This document shows positions 1 to 9,265 of a stretch of 64,000 nucleotides of DNA, piece after piece (the stretch's first letter is position 1; every line of letters starts with the position of its first letter). Where the stretch lies: positions 3,313,501 to 3,377,500 of the forward strand of contig NC_079239.1 of assembly GCF_027921745.1 (NCBI RefSeq). The letters run 5' to 3'. The notes beneath the pieces were generated by a model, which saw only the letters and a program-made list of their open reading frames with translations, was not told where the DNA came from and did no database searches. A program made the position numbers and the translations under genes. Origin of the DNA: Schizosaccharomyces osmophilus (lineage: Eukaryota; Ascomycota; Schizosaccharomycetes; Schizosaccharomycetales; Schizosaccharomycetaceae).

Positions 1-936
1 AGTGTTTTGAGAGCCCAATTGCCTTGGGGGTATTTGCTAGACATATTTCTTTTGTATTTCCATGATATGATATTTGTAATAACTCGAAAGTCGTACTGCT
101 GAAAGTAAGGTAAAGTCCATATGATACAGGATTTCGCAGAAGAAGGGGAAAAGTAAACAAATAAGTCGACGAATATGCTGTGTGTAATACCCCATAGCAA
201 TGGTCGTTTGTCGACGGGAAGCTGAGAAGCTGGTGAATCAATATGAGGTTCTAAACGTATCGCTGAATAGTACAATTTACCAACAAAGAATTGCAAGAAA
301 GGCTCTAAAGAAGGTAAGGTATGACTTGCAATAGCCCGAGAAGGATCAACTTTTATACGAGTAAAAAATGTTGGGCGCAAAAGATCGCTGAGATGGATCC
401 ATTGGGCAGAAAACACTTCAGTTTCATCAAGGCGGAACTCACAAAGCTTGGGTAATACAAAAACTAAAAAGAAAACAGATAGTTAGAATAGTCGTTTATC
501 GAGAAAAGATGCACGTACCAAAAGATGAAAGCACTAGTAAAGGAGTGCTACCCCAGTTAGAAGAAATAACTCGTTCATCTAGAGAACCGGCAAGATATGC
601 CCCTTGCTCGCAAAGATCAATACCAACTTCTTCTCTTGTTTCTCGTATAGCAGTGTGAACATCGGATTTATCATCTACTTCACGAACGCCACCAGGCAAA
701 GCGACATGACCAGACCATCGATCTGTTTCACGAAAAGATCTCTGAATTAGTAGGACATGAGGCGTTACACTAGAAGGAATTCGATGGATCCAATTCGGGG
801 TAGATGTTGTTTGAGGAGGGTCTGTTGCAAGAATCACAGCAACGGATGCTCGTTTTTTGAGTCCGTTTGTAACTGAAGCCGGCGTCTTCTGTCCCAAAAT
901 CTGCAAGCCTGTAAGTAGATCTAAGTCAAAATTCAT
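1..936 (-). CDS. Nudix CoA diphosphatase (Pcd1-type), 3' end beyond left edge
   Basis: This gene encodes a Nudix hydrolase of the coenzyme A diphosphatase family, which cleaves CoA and its oxidised or acyl forms to 3'-phosphoadenylate and phosphopantetheine derivatives, usually in peroxisomes or mitochondria. Exon 1 is 936-519. An intron at 518-464 starts GTACGT and ends TTTAG, and joins in phase 1. Exon 2 runs open from 463 to the window edge, so the C-terminus is missing. Exon 1 shows the CoA-type signature ([19 protein letters not shown]) followed by a Nudix helix ending RETREEVGI, near residues 75-115. It is divergent to the VTC gene. The S. pombe equivalent by gene order would be SPAC14C4.10c. 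Family assignment is firm; substrate is inferred from the family. Confidence 0.9.
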
Positions 937-1604
937 TTTAGAGCATTAATAGACGTAAATAAACATAAAATAGACAGATTTTCTTCTGGTTAACTTCTAT
1001 CATTCAAATACAAGAGACACATATACAGCCTCTGTTTTTCTATTCGAATTCGTTATGATAAACAGAAACAGATAAGTTCAGAAACGATTGCAAACTGTAA
1101 GTACGTTTTAAGCTAAGGTAATTAGTAATCCTCGCACAGTACTGTCAATAAGTCTTTGTCTTTGTCGGAATTGGTTAAAGACGCAGAGCTCAAGATGGGT
1201 TTCTGGTATGCAACGTAATTACGAGAGTCAGTAAAAGTCAAAATAAACGCATCAATGGAAGCCTAAATTCAACTGAAACGATTTTACAGAAAATGAAAAT
1301 GATAGAAGTATACACGACGTAAAAATATACCTTTCGAAAAGACCGCTAAAACCTTGAATTTCTTCAAACCTTTTTACGTTCCAAGCTACATAATTCTACA
1401 TAAAAGGTATATTTTTTAGCAATTATTTGGCAACAAAAGGCATTTTATTATTCTATGCTTGCTTGTTTATTTCTTTTGGTGTACCTTTATGGTGGTGATG
1501 CTTATCACTTACACAGGCTTACTACAACTCACTAAATGAATTCAGGTATGTTTGTAATGACTGAAACACAACCATTCACTGCCAGATTCTAAGTCGATTA
1601 AACA
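937..1604. promoter_or_regulatory. Divergent intergenic region, Nudix / VTC subunit
   Basis: These 668 bp separate the two start codons and should hold both promoters. A TATA-like run (AAAGGTATATTTTTTAG) lies near 1405-1420 on the VTC side. I looked for a Pho7-type phosphate-response site and found no convincing match. Nothing else stands out. Confidence 0.5.
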
Positions 1605-3931
1605 ATGCGTTTTACTGACAGTTTGGAGGCTGGTATTTATCAACCATGGAGGGAACATTACATGGATTATGTGAATCTGAAGCACTTACTGAAGGCGGAT
1701 GAAGAATCTCCTGTATGGGGAGAAAACGATGAATCGCGTTTCGTATCTGCTCTAGACGACCAGTTGGAAAAGGTAATGCTAAAAAAATTGAATAGAAGGA
1801 AAGGAGCGGTTCATTGTATCTGAACATTCAACTGCTTCTTTGAAGAAGCCTTGTTGAGAGTCCTTGAAATACATGAATACTAACATGATAGGTATCTTTG
1901 TTTCATCAGAAGATTTGGAATGATTTAAATGAATCACTGACTGGTGTTGAAACCAGTTATGACTCTTCTAACGAATTTACCGACGAAACTATAACAAACG
2001 AGGACCGTCTGAAACTATTAGAGCAATTGGACTCTTGTACCGATTTGGTTAAGAGACTGGAAAAATACACCAGGTTAAATCTTACTGGATTTTTTAAAAT
2101 CGTAAAGAAGCATGATAAACTACACAGCGAATATTCTCTTCGGCCTCTATTGCAAGTTAGATTACGTGCCTGCTCCTTTGGTAATGTTCAGTATAATCCA
2201 ATATTGGCTCGCATTTTTTCTCTTTACAACCCGCTTCGTACAAGTCTTAGTGGTGGTCAATCTCTATCGATCCCTCACCGTCATATTCATTCTTCAGATG
2301 AAAACATATATCGTAGACGAACATATCGCTTTTGGGTGCATCATGACAACCTCATGGAAGTGAAAACATTTATAATGAGGCGCTTGCCTGTTTTGTATTA
2401 CTCCGGTAAGCATGGTTTTGATCGAGACCGTTCAGCTGTGTCTGGTATACTTGATCCGATTTCAACTTGTCTTTATTTTGATAATCCCAATTTCGATCTT
2501 TATACCCAAAACTTGGAACGATCTGAACGAGCTTTTTCATTGCGCCTTCATTGGTATGGAAAGTTGAATCCAAAAACCGACATCATAGTAGAACGTATGG
2601 TGCGCGAAGGCAGCAGTTTGTCTCATAGTGAAGACCGTTTTGTTTTACGCGAGAAGAAAATTAATGACTTTCTGAAAGAAGCTTATGACCCTGATGAAAA
2701 AAAGAGTAGAGACGATACTACTGAAGCTTCTGATTCTACTCATAAAAAACAGCTTACGGAAGATGTCCAAAAGCTCATTGGAGAGTTTAATTTACAACCC
2801 GTATTAAGATCCGTTTATACCCGTACGGCTTTCCAGATTCCTGGTGATGATTCTGTGCGCGTTAATTTAGACTCGGATTGGGTAATGATTCGCGAAGATT
2901 CTTTTGATCAAGAGCGACCTTGTCGTGATCCTGTCGATTGGCACAGACATGATATTGACGACGCCGACTTTCCTTATAAGCACCTTCGTAAGGGTGAACA
3001 TTTTCGATTTCCCTACAGCGTACTGGAAATTCGAGAGTGCTTAAAACCAGATGAAGAGGAGCCATTATGGGTCTCTGAGCTTCGGGGTTCTCATTTAATA
3101 TCAGAAGTTGATGGATTCTCTAAGTATGAGCACGGAGTAGCTGTTTTGTTTGAAAGGCATGTCCCACTTTTGCCGATGTGGTTATTTTCTATGGAGCAGG
3201 ATATTAGAAAAGATCCTCGATCTACCTACCCGGTTTCGAAAGATGATTCCAATTCAAGTAATATCTACGTCAAACGAAGAGACGAAACTATTTTTACTGA
3301 TGAATCACCACCGAAGTCTACTAAAAAGACACCGGTCGTTTCGCGACGCTCGCAAGCGTCTAATGCTCAGATGGCAGCGCCGCAAATCCAACAATTTAAG
3401 CATCCTCATGGAGATCACTTTAATTTTAAAAGTATTCCTGGTTTGTTAAAACCGTCTACCTATGGCTCAATTTATCGTCCTGGCAAAACCTATACGACAC
3501 CCCCTCATATCCAGAAGCCGGAAATTCCTCTTCGGGTCAGTGGTCCTGTTAAAGTAGAGACTAAAGTCTGGCTTGCTAATGAGCGGACATATCTTAATTG
3601 GCTTCACGTTGTTGTTCTGTTTGGTTCCTTATCATTGGCTTTATTTAACAGCGCCGGTGAGAAAACGGGGCGTATTTTTGGTAGCATTTACGTGCTGCTT
3701 GCCGTTTTCATGGGTTTTTATGCTTGGAGGCTTCACGCTAAGCGTTGTAATCTGATTATGACTCGTAGTCCTGCTCCTATGACTGAATATTGGGGTCCCT
3801 TATTTGTTGGTGTTGCTTTGGCTATTTCACTGATTGCTAATATGGCATTTGCGTTAAGAGGAGCAGTTCACCGAAATTTAATTGAAGATGATCATGTTCT
3901 TGTGAAAATCTTTTGCAAGCAGTTTTCTTGA
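1605..3931 (+). CDS. vtc2: VTC polyphosphate complex SPX subunit, Vtc2-like
   Basis: Exons are 1605-1772 and 1892-3931 (735 aa). The intron has a textbook TACTAAC branch point at about 1879. The N-terminus is an SPX inositol-pyrophosphate sensor with the basic KIVKKHDK helix near residue 126. A VTC triphosphate-tunnel domain (about 190-490) and three C-terminal membrane segments (about 640-720) follow, so the protein should sit in the vacuolar membrane within the polyphosphate polymerase complex. The tunnel looks non-catalytic. The position of the active-site lysine of yeast Vtc4 (TTKYWVH) reads TYRFWVH here, and the RLRWYG arginine pair reads RLHWYG. That argues for the regulatory Vtc2/3 type rather than catalytic Vtc4. 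Gene order matches SPAC14C4.11. The residue comparison with Vtc4 is from memory. Confidence 0.85.
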
Positions 3932-4559
3932 AAATTATGATGGTGTTATAGAAATGATCTTGATTATTTTTGGATTTTTGATTCATAATTGTAGCCATTC
4001 ACCAGATTTAATGCGTGCGACTCCATAATTTCGCGTTGTCCATAAATACTATTTATTTTGTGATTGTTTAATAATACGTTCTGGGTTTGCTAACGATGCT
4101 TACTTTAGTAAGTGCTATAATGAATAAAAGCTAATATTGCTAGCGCATAAAAACTTCTGTTTTGTAGGTATCTATCATTAAATCTATAAATTTTGGATTA
4201 ATACAGAGTAAGGTAAAAAGAGTGAAGAAGGATATCGTAAGCTCACATTAATGATGAATTGTGACTCAGGGACTTCTCCATGAAAGAAGTTAATTGATTA
4301 CAAAAGGAAGGTAAACATTTTTAAGGAGAAAGAGGTAGTTTTAAAGGAGGGACTTGGTACGGAGAAACAAAGGATGGTTTCCGTATTCGTTAGGTCAAAA
4401 AGAACGTATGAAATTTTTAAATGCAAATGAAAATGCCAAATTCCAAAAAAATAATATGAAAATGAAAAGCAATAAGAAATAGCTTAAGGGAATGGGAAAT
4501 CGGTTTGGTCCACATAGCAAGATATGACAGAGGAAATTAAAGGCAAGCTGTTGAATTAG
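3932..4559. other. Tail-to-tail intergenic region, VTC / SWIRM gene
   Basis: Two convergent 3' UTRs share this 628 bp stretch. An AATAAA polyadenylation-like signal lies at 4123-4128 for the plus-strand gene. No RNA gene or repeat was seen. Confidence 0.5.
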
Positions 4560-5492
4560 CTAATTATCGAAAAATCCTTCGTCATGAAAAGCTTTCCACA
4601 ATCGACTAGCTTTATTAACATCAACGCGACTTGCGCGTTGAGCATCTGTTTTACGAAAACTTAGACCTTGAGAACGACGATTGTGCCATTCGGCAAAAAT
4701 ACGACGCTTGTTGTCTAAATAGATAAGACAGGGAAGGCGAAGAGTGGCTGCAAGTTGTATTTCGGCTGGATGGAGAAGATGTCGATGTTCGTCATTAGAC
4801 AAATCAAGAGGTGGACCTTTCCATTCACTACGCAAAGGGCGAGAATGTGCTCTTTTATCAAGGGTGGACATGTCTGGGGAATAATCAGGAAGCATTTCAA
4901 AAGGGGTATTAGCAACGTCAAGTACCTGACTAGTAGAAGAAAATTCTCGGCTGGATTGTTTAAATCTAGTAGTCATTGATTTTGAGTAAAAATGGCTTCT
5001 AGAGGAGGAAGAGACAGGTGTAGTAGAGCGAGATTCCGAGAAATCAGGCGAAGCCCTTGGGGTTTCTGCGACGACTTTTGATTCAACCGTAGCGGAGGTG
5101 GTACTAACCATTCGGCGAGGACGTTTAGCGGGAGAAGAAGACGCAGGGGTGACAGTAGGTAAATGACGGTGTAGCCAATGTCTTTCCCTAAGAAGCCAAG
5201 CTCTGGGAGAGTTCTGGTAGGCCCTGTACACTTGCGAAGTTAACTGAGCACCAGATGAAGATGTTGGCCGCTGGTTAGAAATAGTGACAGCTTGTTTAGA
5301 AGGTGTGGTTGGTCGACTACATCGAATTACATCCCCATTGTCTGACAAAATACTAGGAGAAAGCGGTGAAGGAGGAAAAGATATGAGATGTTGATAGGAT
5401 TTCATCGCAGAAGAACAAACATCTTTGTCCAAAGATTTCGCCAGCGACGAGTTGGAAGAGACAACACTGGCGCTAGTAGATGGGGATTGCAT
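4560..5492 (-). CDS. laf1: SWIRM-domain protein, Laf1-like
   Basis: A single exon encodes 310 aa. The first two thirds are Ser/Thr/Pro-rich and look disordered. The last ~85 residues form a SWIRM domain, the helical module of chromatin proteins such as Swi3, Rsc8, Moira and LSD1. It begins near the PLDLSNDEHRHLLHPAEIQL stretch and ends with the ASRLWKAFHDEGFF helix. Position between the VTC gene and rad17, on the minus strand, matches S. pombe SPAC14C4.12c, which I recall as laf1, a factor associated with the Clr6 histone deacetylase L complex. The SWIRM call is from the sequence; the Clr6 link is from gene order and memory. The long upstream gap suggests an extended 5' leader. Confidence 0.8.
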   Translation of the reverse strand: MQSPSTSASVVSSNSSLAKSLDKDVCSSAMKSYQHLISFPPSPLSPSILSDNGDVIRCSRPTTPSKQAVTISNQRPTSSSGAQLTSQVYRAYQNSPRAWLLRERHWLHRHLPTVTPASSSPAKRPRRMVSTTSATVESKVVAETPRASPDFSESRSTTPVSSSSRSHFYSKSMTTRFKQSSREFSSTSQVLDVANTPFEMLPDYSPDMSTLDKRAHSRPLRSEWKGPPLDLSNDEHRHLLHPAEIQLAATLRLPCLIYLDNKRRIFAEWHNRRSQGLSFRKTDAQRASRVDVNKASRLWKAFHDEGFFDN

Positions 5493-5987
5493 ATGGAAAT
5501 CGTTTCAATTTATATTTGCAAAAATATGTACCAAAAAATAATAATATAAAAAGCCAGAAAATGAACAGTAAGTTAAAGCCAAAACAAAAAACAAAAATAA
5601 AAATAAAAATAAACCCAAATTAAACCAGTATAACAACCTATGAACCAAGAACCAAACCACAAAACACAACGTTTAGAGTTTATGCGACTGCAATTCCATT
5701 ATTTAGTTTGCTTATTCAGGAAACGTTTGTTTACATACCTATAAGAACTGCATTCATAACTCTTAAAGCCCAAGATACGTATACAAACTGGTGACAACAG
5801 ATGCTGTCACTACCTTTGAAAAAGAGTAGTCCTGTTTTCTCCAAAGGGTAGGGTATGTGAGATTCAAACTCCAAAAGCAAAGCAACATTAAAGACCAAGA
5901 ATTATACAAACTATATATTAATATATTTATATATCATATATATTACTATTTGCGCCTATATAAGTTTCAAAGAGAGTAGCTGGCTTC

Positions 5988-6155
5988 TTGAAAAGGAAGC
6001 CCTTTGAGGGTCTTATAGACACAATATCTACCGTAAATGATTGTTCTTGAGCATGCATTATCTTTCATTTTATTTCTTTTCATTGTAAAATCCTGTAGAG
6101 TGAGGTTTCCTTAGCTTGGACGCAGCATCGCAAGCACAAGAGACCCTCTTTAGCT
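5988..6155 (+). ncRNA. Candidate structured ncRNA, speculative
   Basis: A TATATAAG box at 5957-5964 precedes a segment with a perfect 6-bp stem, 8-nt-loop hairpin (GGCTTC 5982-5987 with GAAGCC 5996-6001). An 8-bp inverted repeat (GAGGGTCT 6006-6013 with AGACCCTC 6141-6148) encloses about 127 nt. A TTTTT run at 6155-6159 could end a Pol III transcript. The span given is a guess at start and end. I do not recognise U1-U6, SRP, RNase P/MRP or a box C/D snoRNA here. It could equally be the leader of rad17 or chance structure. Confidence 0.25.
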
Positions 6156-6843
6156 TTTTGTTTATTTTGTTGATGAATTCCAAATAGTATAATAATTAGT
6201 AATGAAAAAGATATGAAGAAAACGGTACTTTCAGTCATTTGTATTGGCTTGAACTTGAATATGAGTTTTTTTTGTCAATGTAAACAAACGCGAACAAAAA
6301 TACATAAAACGACGCAAAGCTATAATAAACAAGTAAACACGACTAAAATCAATAATTGCAAAAGTAAATCTCTAATCAAACGTCTAGTCGATGAAATATT
6401 ATGTTGTTGATTTTTTTTTTCTCATAGTTTTTAATGTTTACATCGGTTTTTCGTGAGTAAAATCTAGGAACAGACTTAAAGGCCTCTTTCCTTCCAAGCT
6501 GCTTATCGATATGTTGAATTCAATTCAATTCTATTTATGTATTACTTATTACATATGTATTTCTCTGCTCTGAATACAGCAGCAACAACTGATTTGCTTG
6601 GGAATTTTCTACTATTCTCTTTTATAGAATACCTACCTTTATAGAAATACCTAAATACTTTTAGAAATCGCATCGGTATTGAATGTCAATTTTCATAAGA
6701 AATCCCTTTCTATTGTTCAACCTTTTTTCCTTTAAATACTGAATACTGAAGGGAAAAGGAACATTTTGTATATTTCAAACCTTTCACACCTTGACGGTGT
6801 TATTTTGGATACCCAGTTTTATATGAAAGGATTGTAACTGTCA

Positions 6844-6895
6844 GGAATTGAACCTGTAATTTTTTCTTTTATCAAATTCGTTTCTCACTGTACTA
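6844..6895 (-). other. Degenerate tRNA-type A-box and B-box (TFIIIC site or tRNA relic)
   Basis: On the minus strand TAGTACAGTGAG (6895-6884) resembles an A-box. It is followed 29 nt later by GGTTCAATTCC (6854-6844), one base off the B-box consensus. The T-arm would pair over four base pairs around a TTCAATT loop. No matching acceptor strand or anticodon arm can be built, so this is not a working tRNA. It sits about 110 bp upstream of rad17. Confidence 0.35.
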
Positions 6896-6965
6896 TAATT
6901 TGGCTCTTTATTGACCTGTTCCAAGTGCTCGAGTTGGAATAACTAATCATCACGTTCCTCTTGGC

Positions 6966-8825
6966 ATGCAACGGCGATCGTCGTTACGTGGAAATACCAA
7001 AAACCCTTTAAGTAAATCAAAGAGAAAGGGAAAACAATATTCTATTGAATTTTCTTCTCAAAATGCCAAGCGACGCCGAGATACCCGTACTTTGCCGGAT
7101 GAAGAAATTGAAGCCATATCTGATGAAGAATCTACGCCTATAAGCTCCGATTCGTCCTGTAAGTAAAGTGTTTTATGATTTTGCTAACATTATTCAAAAG
7201 TTTTATGGTTTGAGAAATACCAACCTACAGAGTCATCTGAACTAGCCGTACATAAAGGCAAGGTCAATGCTATTCGACAATGGATGTCGGAAAGTATTTC
7301 TCATAGTGTAAGATATTTGACATATCTACTTTTACTAACATAATTCAAGCGTTTACTTGTATTGTCCGGCCCTCCCGGATGTGGTAAAAGTATTACCGTT
7401 CGTCTTTTAGCGCACGAGATGGGTGCTAGCCTTGTTGAATGGTCGAATCCGATGGACACAAGATTTAAAAATAATCAAGAGCATGATCATGATCAGTTTT
7501 CACTGACAGAAAAGTTCCAACGTTTTATGTCTTTAGCAGAAACGTATCCTGAATTGGAATTATGTTCAACAACAAAAGCTCCGAAAAAGAAGGATCCTTC
7601 AAAAGTCAAAAAATTTATTCTTTTAGATGAATTACCATATTTATCAAAACAAACTGGCACGCTACAAATGTTTCAGGAGGTCCTGCTTTCCGCTTTACAA
7701 TCTAGAGGCTCATATTCTATTATTCTAGTCCTGACAGAGACTAAGCAAATTAATTCAGAGGGAAATAACTTCCAAGAAAAAGAATTGAATTATGGAACAC
7801 AAATCCTTGGCCCTGAATTACTAGAGCATCATCATGTTTCCATCATACCAATGAATCCGATTGCTACAACGTTTATGAGGAAAGCAATAGATAACATATT
7901 AAAAAAGGAAAAAATCCCAATTCAATCCAAAAGTTCTCCATTTATTCAAGAGTTAATAACCGCTAGCGAAGGTGACTTAAGGAATGCCCTGAACGCTCTT
8001 CAGTTTTATTTACCTAAAAAGAATCGGCAAAGCCATTCTAATGGAAACAACAAAAAATCTAAGAACCAGTTGGAAGTATCTATAGAAGCCTCCGAAATGC
8101 TGGATAGGATTGCTAGTAGTAAAGATTCCCTCTACTCTGCAATGCCAACTATTCAATATAAACAGGAGGATAATGATGATAAACGAAAAGAGTTTCAAAA
8201 GGATATCGGTTTAGGAATGTTGCATGCACTGGGAAAAGTCGTCTGGAATAAACGAGAAGGAGACGATGAAATACTCTCATCAAAGTCTGAAACGCCGCCC
8301 AATCTCCCATACGTGAAAGAAGAGCACAAAAAATTAGGACATGAATGTGAGTTATTTGGTTTGGTTTCAGAAACGAACGCCGTAGAGAAACGCCCAAGTT
8401 TGGTAGACATCAAGACAACGATTGAGCAGGCAGGCCTTTCAGGATCCATGTTTCGTTATGGTATTTTTGAGAACTATACTGACTCCTGCCTAAATCAGAT
8501 GGAAGCCCATTCTGTATCTGATATTCTGAGCTTCGCTGACACTATGGCAATTGATTACCCGTATTCATATCGAGCCGACGAAATGTCTCTGTGGTTTGCT
8601 ATCCAAGGCACCCTATGGTACCTTCCATCACCAGTTCCTCGAAAATGGAGACAGCTTAAATTCCGTAGATGGCGAGAAGAGGATATTCCCAACAAGCCTT
8701 TAGATGACTATTTGGCTATTTACGGAAAATCCTCGACAATTGATCATGTTCAAACGCTCATTAACAATGAAAACCAAGCCTTAGAAGACCCCGACGACCC
8801 TATTGAAGATGATGATCCTACTTAA
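6966..8825 (+). CDS. rad17: Checkpoint clamp loader Rad17
   Basis: Exons are 6966-7158, 7201-7307 and 7350-8825 (591 aa). Both introns are about 42 nt with GCTAAC or ACTAAC branch points. Rad17 replaces the large RFC subunit and loads the 9-1-1 clamp onto damaged DNA in the nucleus. The second exon encodes the LWFEKYQP clamp-loader start motif. The third opens with Walker A GPPGCGKS (107-114), and FILLDELP is the Walker B region. An acidic tail (EDPDDPIEDDDPT) closes the protein. Length is close to the roughly 600 aa of S. pombe Rad17. Gene order (SPAC14C4.13, next to atp1) agrees. The joins were chosen by phase and keep the frame open throughout. Confidence 0.93.
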
Positions 8826-9265
8826 CGAATTTGATTTATGGTCACAACCCAACTTATGAAACAAGTTACAGTATAGAAGAAAAATCTTCTAGCCACGATA
8901 GAATAGGTTTAATTTTTTTTTTCCTTTAGTTGTTTTATACTCTAATGTCTCTTATGTCCACTTCAACCGCAACAAACATATCTATCAAGCCTTCCTTCAA
9001 TTAAAAATTAGAAACAATAAAGAGTTTTTATATCATTTTTTTAGGTTTTTTACTTTTACTGCTTTATATTTTGAAGGATCCTGGTAATTTCTATTCAGGA
9101 TATCGAGTAACATACCGTGGTTTCATTTCCACTTCTGTCACTTAGGGTTCTTTTACAGGGTTCGGGTTTCTGGGTTTAATAATGTTACTTACACCTGGTA
9201 AACCAAACGCTTCCTCTCCTCCTCTCAGTTTAAGCAAACAGTAATACTTTCATTTACTCACGAAA
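8826..9265 (+). promoter_or_regulatory. atp1 upstream region
   Basis: These 440 bp hold the rad17 3' UTR and the atp1 promoter. Near 9144-9178 AGGGTTC occurs twice, followed by two GGGTTT copies, giving AACCCT-type boxes on the minus strand. A role in atp1 expression is only a guess. Confidence 0.4.

Larger units (their letters stand above)
5493..6965. promoter_or_regulatory. Large divergent intergenic region, laf1 / rad17
   Basis: This 1.47 kb stretch has no convincing protein gene. It carries a forkhead-type GTAAACAAAC motif on each strand (5725-5734 minus, 6280-6289 plus), two adjacent hairpins at 5791-5851, a TATATAAG box at 5957 followed by structured sequence, and a degenerate A-box/B-box pair at 6844-6895. 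A very AT-rich patch lies at 5920-5945. Each item is listed separately. Confidence 0.5.
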
